Positions 1 through 8,144 of a stretch of 27,689 nt of DNA are shown piece by piece; position 1 is the first letter of the stretch; every line of letters starts with the position of its first letter. Origin of the DNA: a virus; IMG/VR virus record IMGVR_UViG_3300031999_000162, positions 1-27,689 of that record; one strand, 5' to 3'. The notes below the pieces were generated by a model, which saw only the letters and a program-made list of their open reading frames with translations, was not told the DNA's origin and did not search any database. A program made the translations under genes and the position numbers.

Positions 1-1
1 C

Positions 2-811
2 TACCATCCCCCCCGCGGCAGTCGCTGGGCCTACTCCACCGTCCAGAAGATGATGGCCAACGACGTCTACGCCGGCTTCCCCCACTTCGACCACGTCGAG
101 CCCGAGTACCCCAGCCCCCACTACCCCGCCCTGTGGGATCCCGACACCCACGCCGCCGTCATCCGCGAGCGCAACCGCCGCCGCCGCGATCGCTACAACA
201 AGACCGCCGGTTCCCCCCTCGCCGGCGTCGTCTTCTGCGCACGCTGCGGCCACCAGATGTCTCGCCAACTCGCGCACCACAAACACTGGTGGCTACGGTG
301 CACCAAGCACGCCCACCGTTCCCACACCGGCCAGTCCTGCCACCGCAACTACATCCGCGAGGACCGCGTCGTCGAGCGCATCGCCGCCTACCTGGCCGCC
401 CTGGCCACCCCCGCCGCCCTCGATGCCGCCCTGATCATCACCGACGACACCACCCAGCTACACCAGGAGATCGCTGCCCTCGGTGACCACCTGGCCGAAC
501 TCGAAGTCCGTCGCCAGCGCCTGGCCCTCGCCCTGGCTGCCGGGCAGATGGACCCCCAGGTCTACCGCTCCGCCGACGACCTGCTCCTCGCCGACGTCGT
601 CGCCACCCGTTCTCGCCTCCTCGACCTCCAGGTCCTCCTGGCTGCTGCCCCCGATCCTGCCCAACGGCGCGCCGCCCTCGAAGCCCTGGCCGCCATCTTC
701 CCCGACCTGGTGGCCACCGCCCCGCCGGTGCGTACCCGCACCCTCCTCCAGAACGCCGGCCTGCGCGTCGAGATCGAAGCCGGCGCCATCACCTCCACCC
801 GCCTAGTGTGA
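2..811 (+). CDS. Large serine recombinase/integrase, C-terminal part (5' end outside window)
   Basis: The reading frame is open from base 2 and lacks its N-terminal catalytic domain, which would lie left of the window. The visible part starts with the end of a 'recombinase' domain (a W-x-Y-S-T-V-Q-K-M stretch followed by N-D-V-Y-A-G). A zinc ribbon follows: counting from the Met codon at base 50, Cys63 and Cys66 form a CxxC and Cys84 and Cys97 complete four ligands. A long helical/coiled-coil segment (about residues 135-205) and a short C-terminal beta region end the protein. This order is typical of large serine integrases that insert phages or ICEs. It is the only plus-strand gene here and converges on the tail fibre gene across a 44-bp gap, as expected for an integrase next to a late module. 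Whether the catalytic Ser domain is intact cannot be judged. Confidence 0.88.
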   Translation, partial: YHPPRGSRWAYSTVQKMMANDVYAGFPHFDHVEPEYPSPHYPALWDPDTHAAVIRERNRRRRDRYNKTAGSPLAGVVFCARCGHQMSRQLAHHKHWWLRCTKHAHRSHTGQSCHRNYIREDRVVERIAAYLAALATPAALDAALIITDDTTQLHQEIAALGDHLAELEVRRQRLALALAAGQMDPQVYRSADDLLLADVVATRSRLLDLQVLLAAAPDPAQRRAALEALAAIFPDLVATAPPVRTRTLLQNAGLRVEIEAGAITSTRLV

Positions 812-855
812 TTCCAGCGGCCACAGCATACTAGTGCCGTAGCCACCAGAACTAC

Positions 856-3210
856 CTACGCGATCCTCACCAGCCAGCCATTAGCAACGTGTTGGCCGGT
901 GGCACTCCCAGCGATAGTGTCCAGGTTCCCGCCAGAGTTCTGGTAGACAATGATCCTAATGTACTCGCCGGCCGCCATGTAGAACATTCCTGTCGTGACC
1001 AAGAGCACAGAGATCTGGTTCTCCGCAAGGACAAACTCAGAGTCAGCGAGATAGGTTGTACCTTGGTACTCCACGAGACACGACAGTTTCCTGATCCCAT
1101 TGAATGCTGCCCAGCCCACGCCGCCGCCCGCCATGTAATATCCCGCGTGCCTCGCATACAGTTTCGTCGGATCGCCGATCGCCCAACCTGTCAGGTCAGT
1201 ATCATTCACCTCGTCACTGAAACTCAGTGCTGTCAGCGTGTTGTGAGCGATGGTCTGCGCTGAATCCCGATACACTCGGCAGCCGAGCGCTGTGCTCGCG
1301 TTGACCGAGCCATCTATGTGCACATCGTTGTCATCCGGGTCACTGGCCGTGGACCCAACCCACAGGCCAGCCCCAACCCGCGCGTCTGCGCTCAGTCGAA
1401 TCTCCCCCGTGGCCGCCGACGTCGCCGAGCCTACATTCAGGCCGGTGTCGACAGTGACCGAGTCAGGAGTCCTCCAGAGGTTGGCCGACATCCTGTACCA
1501 CTGCACGTCGGTTCCGCACAGGAGCCCGAGAGTTGAGCCCGAGCCAGAGAGTTTCAGTTGGGCGGCAAAGGACGCGTTCCCATTCGAGTCAACGTACGCC
1601 ACCTCTACCTCGGAGCTATCCTGGATCACTATCTTGTTCGCCCCGGCAGCATCGAACAACTTGTGGACGATGTTTCCTCCGCTGTTCCACGTAGTCTTCG
1701 GCCGCACCACCGTCGCTGGCCCATCCCACACGCCCACCACAGCGTACGTTCCGGCTGCCGACCTGAGCCCTGACCAGCCGGATGTTGACAGGTATACCTC
1801 GCTCACGGTCTCTACGGTGGCGGCCGGCCCCTCGGCCGTCAAGCTCGTAGTCGCAGTCGTATAGGTTGCCGTGGCTGCGCGGTTGCGCAGAGAGAACTTG
1901 TATGCCGAGCCACTTGCATAGGTCCACAACATCGCCCAGAAATCGTAGGTGGCGTCAAAGTCCTCGAAAATAACCCTTCCCGAGGAGGGTAACGCCCCCT
2001 CGATGTCTATGTGGACCCCCGTATTGTCAATGATGACCTTCCCGCCACCGGCTACCAGGTCGCCCTTGAGATAGGCATTGTCCGAATAGAACCCGTACCC
2101 CGTCGGATTCAGGTCCGCGTCCACAATCCCCGCCAGATTCCCCACTCTTACTTTCGTCGTCAGCGTCGTCCATGGCGCGCCCGCGTGTGTGAAGATGTCG
2201 ATGAACGGCCCGTTCGCCGTCACCGCATCCAGCACGATCCCCCCCTCACCCGACGCCCCGTACCCCACCACCGCCGTCCCCGCCCTGAACACCGTCCCCG
2301 CCACCGACCCACTCTGCCGGGAATAGTTGTAGGTGCCATCCCCGTTGTCAGCGGTCACCTTCAACCACACGTCCCCCGTCCCATCCTTCAGCCGCACGAT
2401 GTCATTGACCCCGAACCGCCCCGCCTCTCCCACGTTGAACGATCCCGACGCGGCGATGGTCAGATCCTCATCCAACTTCGCCGCGTTCGGCGTCACCAAC
2501 AACTGCCCCGCCTGCGCGTGGATTTCCCCGTACTTGAACACCGCCGTCCGAATCTCTCCCCGCGCCGTAATGTTCCCGAACTCTGCCTCGGTTGGCGTGA
2601 TCCTCCACCCCTGCGTCCCGGAGGTGAACGGGTTCGACGTCAGATATCCCGCCCCGCCCACCGTGATGATCCCCGCGCTATCCAGCAGCACGACGTCGCC
2701 CGTCGCCTGGATCTGCGTCGCCGTAATGTCCCACCCGCCGATCGTCCCCGACGTCGCCGTGATCGTCCCCGTAATCGTCGCACTGGTGGCCACCAGCGCC
2801 CCCGCCGCCGTCACCCGGAATGGAGCGGCTGCCGGGTTCTCTGCCCCTGCGTAGAACGGATAGTCCACCGGCCGTAGACCCACCCGTCCCGCCCCCGTCC
2901 CCGCGTACAGGTGGCCGCTCGCGATCGTCCACCCCGCGATCTCCCCGGCGCTGGCGTAGATCGTCCCCCGCACCACCACGTCGTTGAATTCCGCCGACCC
3001 ATCCGCCTCGATCTGCCAGCCCGCCGATCCCGAGACGAAGTTGGGCGAGCGCGTCAGCCCCATGTTGATCTGGGGGATGGTGGTCGTATGGACGTGCGTC
3101 TCCCGCTGCGCTCGCGCGTACGGCGACTGCGGCTCCCAGCCATCCCCCATCCACACCAATGTATCGCCCATCTGGGGCGCCCGGGCGTGCACCGAGAACT
3201 GAATCTCCAT
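856..3210 (-). CDS. Tail fibre / receptor-binding protein with C1q/TNF-like C-terminal head
   Basis: This 784-residue protein is the last gene of the late operon. Residues about 50-100 contain a phage tail-tip motif (SAEFNDVVVRGTIYASAGEI followed by AGWTI), and the 'GGW-I/GGWDI' pattern recurs to about residue 200, suggesting short beta-repeat units of a trimeric fibre. The last ~145 residues look like a C1q/TNF-type jelly roll, with segments such as YYMAGGGVGWAAFNGIRK and GEYIRIIVYQNSGG, a fold often found at receptor-binding tips. ATG at 3210 lies 1 nt after the stop of the upstream gene, with a GAGGGGG site just before it. The DNA for the C-terminal half (about 856-2000) looks less GC-rich than the N-terminal half, which hints at exchange of the tip. 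I infer host recognition; the receptor is unknown. Confidence 0.8.
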   Translation of the reverse strand: MEIQFSVHARAPQMGDTLVWMGDGWEPQSPYARAQRETHVHTTTIPQINMGLTRSPNFVSGSAGWQIEADGSAEFNDVVVRGTIYASAGEIAGWTIASGHLYAGTGAGRVGLRPVDYPFYAGAENPAAAPFRVTAAGALVATSATITGTITATSGTIGGWDITATQIQATGDVVLLDSAGIITVGGAGYLTSNPFTSGTQGWRITPTEAEFGNITARGEIRTAVFKYGEIHAQAGQLLVTPNAAKLDEDLTIAASGSFNVGEAGRFGVNDIVRLKDGTGDVWLKVTADNGDGTYNYSRQSGSVAGTVFRAGTAVVGYGASGEGGIVLDAVTANGPFIDIFTHAGAPWTTLTTKVRVGNLAGIVDADLNPTGYGFYSDNAYLKGDLVAGGGKVIIDNTGVHIDIEGALPSSGRVIFEDFDATYDFWAMLWTYASGSAYKFSLRNRAATATYTTATTSLTAEGPAATVETVSEVYLSTSGWSGLRSAAGTYAVVGVWDGPATVVRPKTTWNSGGNIVHKLFDAAGANKIVIQDSSEVEVAYVDSNGNASFAAQLKLSGSGSTLGLLCGTDVQWYRMSANLWRTPDSVTVDTGLNVGSATSAATGEIRLSADARVGAGLWVGSTASDPDDNDVHIDGSVNASTALGCRVYRDSAQTIAHNTLTALSFSDEVNDTDLTGWAIGDPTKLYARHAGYYMAGGGVGWAAFNGIRKLSCLVEYQGTTYLADSEFVLAENQISVLLVTTGMFYMAAGEYIRIIVYQNSGGNLDTIAGSATGQHVANGWLVRIA

Positions 3211-3211
3211 C

Positions 3212-3769
3212 CTACCCCCTCAACCCCACTCCCATCTCTGCCGACTCGAACACGCGAGGATACTTCTGATACACATCGAGCTCCCAGAGATCGACCACCC
3301 CCACCACCGGCACCCCCCCGATCTTCAGGTGGAGCAGCTTCTGCGCCTGCGTAAAGTCCTTCATCTCCACGTCCGGCCCCTGATGCCAGTATTCCCCCTG
3401 CACGCGCCAACAATAATACCCATTAGACGATAGGTTGTACAGAACAAAGTCCACCACCGCCCCGCCGCCGCCCGCCGCCCGTCCCCCCATCTGGTGCGAC
3501 TGGAACTCAAACTCCAACTTCCGCTTCTCCAGCCACACGTACGTGCACAGTTCCGGCAGCGTCCCCACGATTCCCTTCTGCTGCAGGTCCCACACCTCAC
3601 GCGCCCGCGTCTCCCCCACCACCCGCGCCCACACCCGCAGCGCCTCCGGCACCAGGCTCATTTGCAGCGATGCCCCCGCCTCCCGCCCCCCTCCCACCAC
3701 CGGCTTGTACGCGCGCGTCGGCCCCGTCCGCCCGATCTTCGCCACCTTCCCGATCCGCGTCAGCTTCAT
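3212..3769 (-). CDS. Vsr/DUF559-like restriction-endonuclease-fold protein
   Basis: A 185-residue protein. The C-terminal half has the order of a PD-(D/E)xK-type fold as in Vsr and DUF559 proteins: a helix with Glu81, a glycine-rich turn, a strand ending VVDFVL (Asp107), a strand ending VQGEYWH (Glu126, His129; compare the 'DGxFWH' of Vsr), then a helix and a strand 'VVGVVDLWELD'. The N-terminal 70 residues are basic then helical and I do not recognise them. It sits between the XhlA-like gene and the tail fibre, an odd place for a nuclease. It may be a virion-delivered nuclease, a DNA-processing factor, or an inactive structural use of the fold. The start ATG at 3769 is preceded by two tandem copies of an 11-nt unit, each carrying GGAAG. 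The fold call comes from motifs only. Confidence 0.5.
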   Translation of the reverse strand: MKLTRIGKVAKIGRTGPTRAYKPVVGGGREAGASLQMSLVPEALRVWARVVGETRAREVWDLQQKGIVGTLPELCTYVWLEKRKLEFEFQSHQMGGRAAGGGGAVVDFVLYNLSSNGYYCWRVQGEYWHQGPDVEMKDFTQAQKLLHLKIGGVPVVGVVDLWELDVYQKYPRVFESAEMGVGLRG

Positions 3770-3770
3770 A

Positions 3771-3792
3771 GATACTTCCAGGATACTTCCAA
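3771..3792. repeat. Tandem 11-nt repeat covering the ribosome binding site
   Basis: Two copies of the unit GATACTTCCAR (plus strand) lie head to tail directly upstream of the nuclease-like gene. On the coding strand each copy supplies a GGAAG, so the Shine-Dalgarno region is duplicated. Confidence 0.6.
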
Positions 3793-3797
3793 CTGCC

Positions 3798-4007
3798 TCA
3801 CCTGACCGCCAGGTTGATCCCCAGCATCACCGCCGCCGTCGCAAACGCCAGCGACGCCCCGACCAGCGCCTGCGTCATCTTGTCGATCTTCCGCCCCACC
3901 GCCTCCATCTGCTGCTCCAACCTGTCCACCCGCTCCTCCACCCCCTGGCCAAACAGACAGCCGTTGCGATCCAGGCAGCGTGGGTAACCGTTCTCCTCAG
4001 GAGTCAC
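3798..4007 (-). CDS. Small one-span membrane protein, XhlA/holin-like
   Basis: I place the start at the GTG at 4007, which overlaps the stop of the upstream gene by one base (TAGTG) and has GGAGG six to seven bases before it. Longer in-frame starts would lie deep inside the upstream gene. The 69-residue product has a polar N-terminus with two Cys, an amphipathic coiled-coil segment (about residues 22-46, VEERVDRLEQQMEAVGRKI) and one hydrophobic helix (about 47-66) with a short basic end. This matches the layout of XhlA-type phage membrane proteins, which assist holins, and of other phage 'coil plus one span' proteins. A lysis role is inferred; a virion membrane-contact role is also possible. 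Confidence 0.6.
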   Translation of the reverse strand: MTPEENGYPRCLDRNGCLFGQGVEERVDRLEQQMEAVGRKIDKMTQALVGASLAFATAAVMLGINLAVR

Positions 4008-6904
4008 TAGCCTACCTCCACCAGGTTGATCGAATACACCGACCCGTACCGCACCGCCCCTGCCCCCTGCTCCCGCTGGTATCCGCCCTCGCCGACCGAG
4101 ACTACCTTCACCGTCTGCGCCGTTCCGTCCGGATCGTACAACGTGAATTGGCACGCCCGCTTCACCCACCCATCGAGCGCAGCGCGCAATTCGGCCGCCG
4201 AATGTGGGTACGGATTCCCGGCCAGATCCACCATCGCGTCCGCCGCCCGTACCTGCAAGGCATAGATGAACCGATCCAGCACGTTGTTCTGGTACCGCAC
4301 GAACATCGCCTGCACCTTCGGCGTCAGCGTCTTATCGTCCGTGCTCAGCACCAGCTTGAACCGGAACTCCCGCCCCGCCGCCCGGCTCGCGTACACCACC
4401 ACGTCTGCCTCCGGCGCCTCCGAGAGTGCCGTCTCCAGCACGAACGTATCGCTGTCGGTGATACTGGCCACCTGGCGCACCTCCGTATTGATCCGCACCC
4501 AATCCCCCGCTGCCATATCCGTCGTCACGCTACCCGAGGCCAGCTCGATCGTCGTCGTCGTGCAGCCCGTCGTCGTCACCTTCGCCGCAAAGGTGGACGA
4601 TGGGAACACCAGCCCCTGCCGCGGCCCGTTCGTCACCCGCCCCAGGAACGTCCACTGCCCGCTGCGGTCCACCTCGTAGAACACGTCCACCACCTGGCTG
4701 GACGTCACCCCCTCCGCCCGAATCACCAGCTCGTGCAAATCCTTCACCACCTCCAGCAGCTCGCTCCCGATCCACGACGTCTCCAGCTCACCCGAGGCGT
4801 TGAACTCGTAGCCCGTGTACTGGTACGGGTTGTCGCTGTAATCCGGCAGTAGCAGATAGCGCGTCTCGCTCCCCATGCCATAGTACAACCGCGAGGGCGA
4901 GCTCAATGTCTCGAACCCCAGCGCCTGGATCACCTGCCCCGTCTGCTCGCACCGTTGCATCTCGTGCCAGCCCCCCTGGCCACCGTAGCCCAGGATGCTA
5001 CTATACCCACTCGCCCCCGCATCCACTGCCGCGAACAACCAGTTGCACGTACCCACCAGCGCCTTGATCTTCCCTGCCCGCGTCGCCGGCAATCCCATCC
5101 CCTGCTCCGGCCCCACCGCCGCCATACTATCCCCATTCCAGCGATACAATCCGAACGACAGAGGAATGTACATGCAGCCCGTCTTCGACCACATCATCAT
5201 CCCCTTCCCGTTGTCCGCGCTTTCCTGCGTCGCCCAGCTCAGCAGCGGATACGCCATGTCCGCCGTCATCCCCCACAACCGCACCGCCGTCGCGCACACG
5301 ATCATATCCCGGTACCACTCCATCGCCGTGATCTCGTAATCCCCCGACCCCACCTCGATCTCGCTCGACCAGGTCGTCCCATCCGCCGTGTAGTACAGTT
5401 TGTGCCGGCTGCCCGCTGTCGGATTCGTCCGGTGCAGGTATCCTCCCCCCGCCTTCAACAGATTCGCCTTGACCGGTCCCGTCGCATCCACCCACGGCGG
5501 CGTCCCGTTGAAAATCCGCACGTCGTCTTCCGTCCCCCGCGCCACCCACAGATACCCCCCCCACACCTCCATCGCCGTGACCTCCGCATCCGTCACTGCC
5601 TCCGAGACCGTCCACGTGGCCCCGCCCGAGTCCCACACGTACACTGTATCCCCCGCCGCGCAGTACCACTTACCGCTGAACCGCGCGAACCCCACCACCC
5701 TATCCTCGAGTAATTCCCGGTTCACCCGGAAGAACAAGTCATCCGTCCGCGCCGACCACGACCCGCTATCAATCTTCCGGCTCGCGTTCCCCGTCGCGTA
5801 CGCCGCCGCCGTGCCCCCCCACACCACGTAACAGCCCTTCGCGTCCGCCGTCGCCGGTCCCTCCACCGTCACGTGATACGTCGCCGATCCCGTCAGCGCC
5901 TGGCTGCTCGACCACACCACCTCGATCCACCGGAAGTCCTCCGCCAGGCTGGCGTTCATATCCACCGTCGTCGTCTTCAGCACCCCGGCCGGCAGTCCGC
6001 CGCCGCTATCGTCGCACAGACTCACCGTGTACGTCCCCGGGTGCCCCACCTTCTTCAAATACAACTGCACCAGCGTGCACGTCATCCCCGCTACCGGTGC
6101 CTGGAAACTCATCGCGTACCCGATCTTCGAGAACACCACCTCGTACAGGCGCCGCGGCTGCCCACCCCCGATGGCCCACTCCACCTCGTACGATCCCACC
6201 GTGCAGGTGGACGACACCCGCACCCAATACATCGTGCTCGCCGCCACCGCCAGCGTCGTGGCCAGCGTGAACGTCACCCACGCGTACGACGTCCCCACGC
6301 TCGCCGCCGCCACGTCCACCCCCGATAGTTCCGCCCCCACCGTCCCGTTCACGTTCGCGTGGATGCCCAGCCGCACCACCGCGTTCGGGCTCCCCGTCTT
6401 CTTCACCCGCACCTTCACCGACGTCACCCGGTTCGTCATCCCCGGGTTTCCCACCGTCACGTAGAAGGTATAGTTCCCCCCACCCGAGATCGTGGAACCC
6501 ACCGTCGCCATCGTTCCCGGACTCAGCAACAGGCTGCCCGGATACCCCAGCCCGTACTCCTTCGCGCTCCCCGGCTGATACTTCGGGTACGTTCCCGCCG
6601 GGTCTTGCGGCAGTGGGCCCAGCGTCAGTTGTCCCTCGATGCGCGATTCCACATTGTGCGAATCGAAGTAAGCGGTCGCGTCCTCCAACCGTTCCTGCCC
6701 CCGCCCGGCGCGCCAATCTCGCTGGCTGAGCAGTGACCACTCCGTCAGGTCCTGATCCTGCGTCGCCCCCTTCGATGCCTTCGCCGCGTACGGATTGATC
6801 AGCCGCCGCGAGAACCCCAGCGCCGGCGACTCCGTCAGCAGCAACCCCAGCTCCTCCCCGCTCTCCGGATCCGCGAACCGCACGTGATATCGAGCATCAG
6901 CCAT
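4007..6904 (-). CDS. Large virion protein, beta-rich with propeller-like central region
   Basis: A 965-residue protein. After an N-terminal ~120-residue region come two similar beta-sandwich-like domains (about 125-250 and 255-385) of the 'V-x-V-R-V-K-K-x-G-x-P' type, each ending with a strand about a wall of W/Y residues, as in carbohydrate-binding or anchor modules of secreted proteins. The middle (about 390-690) has repeated blades such as 'VVGFARFSGKWYCAAGD', 'VTAMEVWGGYLWVARG' and 'EITAMEWYRDMIVCATA', which suggests a beta-propeller. The C-terminal ~270 residues are mixed. The position between an adaptor-like gene and the tail fibre genes suggests a tail, spike or baseplate-like component that binds the host surface. 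ATG at 6904 follows the previous stop by 8 nt, with GAGGTGAGGG directly before it. Exact function unknown. Confidence 0.7.
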   Translation of the reverse strand: MADARYHVRFADPESGEELGLLLTESPALGFSRRLINPYAAKASKGATQDQDLTEWSLLSQRDWRAGRGQERLEDATAYFDSHNVESRIEGQLTLGPLPQDPAGTYPKYQPGSAKEYGLGYPGSLLLSPGTMATVGSTISGGGNYTFYVTVGNPGMTNRVTSVKVRVKKTGSPNAVVRLGIHANVNGTVGAELSGVDVAAASVGTSYAWVTFTLATTLAVAASTMYWVRVSSTCTVGSYEVEWAIGGGQPRRLYEVVFSKIGYAMSFQAPVAGMTCTLVQLYLKKVGHPGTYTVSLCDDSGGGLPAGVLKTTTVDMNASLAEDFRWIEVVWSSSQALTGSATYHVTVEGPATADAKGCYVVWGGTAAAYATGNASRKIDSGSWSARTDDLFFRVNRELLEDRVVGFARFSGKWYCAAGDTVYVWDSGGATWTVSEAVTDAEVTAMEVWGGYLWVARGTEDDVRIFNGTPPWVDATGPVKANLLKAGGGYLHRTNPTAGSRHKLYYTADGTTWSSEIEVGSGDYEITAMEWYRDMIVCATAVRLWGMTADMAYPLLSWATQESADNGKGMMMWSKTGCMYIPLSFGLYRWNGDSMAAVGPEQGMGLPATRAGKIKALVGTCNWLFAAVDAGASGYSSILGYGGQGGWHEMQRCEQTGQVIQALGFETLSSPSRLYYGMGSETRYLLLPDYSDNPYQYTGYEFNASGELETSWIGSELLEVVKDLHELVIRAEGVTSSQVVDVFYEVDRSGQWTFLGRVTNGPRQGLVFPSSTFAAKVTTTGCTTTTIELASGSVTTDMAAGDWVRINTEVRQVASITDSDTFVLETALSEAPEADVVVYASRAAGREFRFKLVLSTDDKTLTPKVQAMFVRYQNNVLDRFIYALQVRAADAMVDLAGNPYPHSAAELRAALDGWVKRACQFTLYDPDGTAQTVKVVSVGEGGYQREQGAGAVRYGSVYSINLVEVG

Positions 6905-6912
6905 CCCTCACC

Positions 6913-7788
6913 TCACCCCCTGGCCCTCGCCCACCGTGCCCCGTGCACCGTCCCCGCCGGCTGCCAACGCGCCGCCCTCGCTCGAAACCGCTCCGCGATC
7001 TCCATATAGTACTGCGCCTGCGTCAGATGCGCCCGGTACCCCGCCGACTCGGGCGCCCTACTCGCTGCCATATCGTGCAGCCAGTACAGCGCCCACGACG
7101 TCACGAACTCCACCGCCTCCCGCTCCGCCGGCTCCCCGATCCCCAGGCTGCTACTGTCCGCGGCCAACTCACTCAGCCTGGCCAGGTAATCCAGCCGCAG
7201 ATCGTCGTCGCTATCCACCCCGTCCAGGCTGTCGAAGTACAACACCTGCGGCGCGCCCGCCGTCCCCGCCACACGCCAGTTCCTGCCCGGCACCTGGCGC
7301 CAGGCCTCGTCGCTCGCATTCCTCACCCACACCGCCAGCACCCGCACCAGCCCCGCCGGCAGATTGTACTCGTAATCGTCGGCCACCAGCGTCACCGTCG
7401 TCGTATCCACCACCTGCGTCAGCCACGTCTCCCCCGCCGCCCGGATCCCCGCGTTGACCGCGGCGATGACGTCCTCTCGTTTCGCCGGCAGCAGCTCGTA
7501 CGTGTCCCCACTGGCCGGCGCTGCCGTGAACGCCGGGTCCACCGTCAGCGTCGCCGTGCTCTGCACGAAATCCGTCACCGGCCGCTCCTCCGCCTCCGGC
7601 GCGGCGTGCGCTCCACCGGCGTCCGTCACAATGTACAGGTGATGCCCGATCCAATAGTCGTTTGGCTCGTACAGTTTCGCCGTGTCAGCCAGCGTCGTCG
7701 TGCTCCCGCCGGTGGCCGTCGAGCGCCGGTACATCCCGAACCGTCGCGCCACCTCTCCCACCAGGTCAGCCCGTGTCTTCGCGGTCAT
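6913..7788 (-). CDS. Virion structural protein, possible head-tail adaptor
   Basis: A 291-residue protein with a short N-terminal helix (residues 1-25), a beta-rich region (about 30-100, including 'YWIGHHLYIVTDAGG' and 'TLTVDPAF'), a helix (about 103-122), a second beta region (125-200) and a helical C-terminus (about 225-285). I have seen this general make-up in phage adaptor or connector proteins, but I cannot assign a named family. It lies between a metalloprotease and the 965-residue virion protein. The start at 7788 has GGAGG about ten bases upstream and overlaps the metalloprotease gene by 23 bp, so the two are probably translationally linked. The overall virion role is fairly safe; the adaptor role is a guess from context. 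Confidence 0.55.
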   Translation of the reverse strand: MTAKTRADLVGEVARRFGMYRRSTATGGSTTTLADTAKLYEPNDYWIGHHLYIVTDAGGAHAAPEAEERPVTDFVQSTATLTVDPAFTAAPASGDTYELLPAKREDVIAAVNAGIRAAGETWLTQVVDTTTVTLVADDYEYNLPAGLVRVLAVWVRNASDEAWRQVPGRNWRVAGTAGAPQVLYFDSLDGVDSDDDLRLDYLARLSELAADSSSLGIGEPAEREAVEFVTSWALYWLHDMAASRAPESAGYRAHLTQAQYYMEIAERFRARAARWQPAGTVHGARWARARG

Positions 7789-8116
7789 AGTTGTATCGCC
7801 TCCAATCCAGCAGGTCCCCGTTGTCTCGCATCACCCCCAGCAACCCGTAGGCCAGGACATTGACCAACTGCTCATCGTCCTTCTTATCCAACTCCGCTTG
7901 ATTCATCAGCGTGTGGATGATCTCGTGCCATAGGGTGTGGTACTGCTGCTGGTAACCAAGGTTTGCCTCGATCTCGATCCGGCATGGGCCGTGTAGCACC
8001 TGCCCCCACATCTGCTTGCCGTCTTCGTCTCGCAGGCCCGTCACCTCGATGATGGTGTATGTCACCGGCCCGATCCGGATCGCCTGCGGTAGCCTTCTCA
8101 CGTCATCTGTTGACAT
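7766..8116 (-). CDS. Small HExxH zinc metalloprotease-like protein
   Basis: A 116-residue protein. The N-terminal half is a small beta sheet ('IRIGPVTYTIIEV', 'CRIEIEANLG'). Residues 64-68 form HEIIH, followed by 'TLMNQAELDKKDDEQLVNVL', in which Glu82 or a nearby acid could be the third zinc ligand. The size and the helix-HExxH-helix order resemble compact phage/ImmA-like (M78-like) or SprT-like peptidases. ATG at 8116 has GGAGG nine bases upstream. The gene appears less GC-rich than its neighbours, so it may be a late arrival in the operon. It could mature or release a virion protein, or act on a host protein; neither can be decided from sequence. The start codon overlaps the -35 box of an opposing promoter. 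Confidence 0.7.
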   Translation of the reverse strand: MSTDDVRRLPQAIRIGPVTYTIIEVTGLRDEDGKQMWGQVLHGPCRIEIEANLGYQQQYHTLWHEIIHTLMNQAELDKKDDEQLVNVLAYGLLGVMRDNGDLLDWRRYNYDREDTG

Positions 8117-8138
8117 AAACGCTGACCTCCGTTATAAT
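8110..8138 (+). promoter_or_regulatory. Perfect-consensus sigma70 promoter facing right
   Basis: TTGACA lies at 8110-8115 and TATAAT at 8133-8138, separated by exactly 17 bases. Both hexamers match the consensus at every position. Transcription would start near 8145 and run against the late operon. The -35 box covers the start codon of the metalloprotease gene (minus strand), and its Shine-Dalgarno site lies in the spacer. No real plus-strand gene follows, only a structured gap and then the antisense of the sulfotransferase gene. Confidence 0.8.
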
Positions 8139-8144
8139 GAACAC

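Noticed and set aside
812-855. Attachment site between recombinase and tail fibre genes
   Set aside because: Serine integrase sites are short imperfect inverted repeats with a two-base core; nothing here stands out enough without a second copy to compare.
856-3210. Diversity-generating retroelement target in the tail fibre gene
   Set aside because: No reverse transcriptase, no accessory gene and no template repeat are visible in the window.
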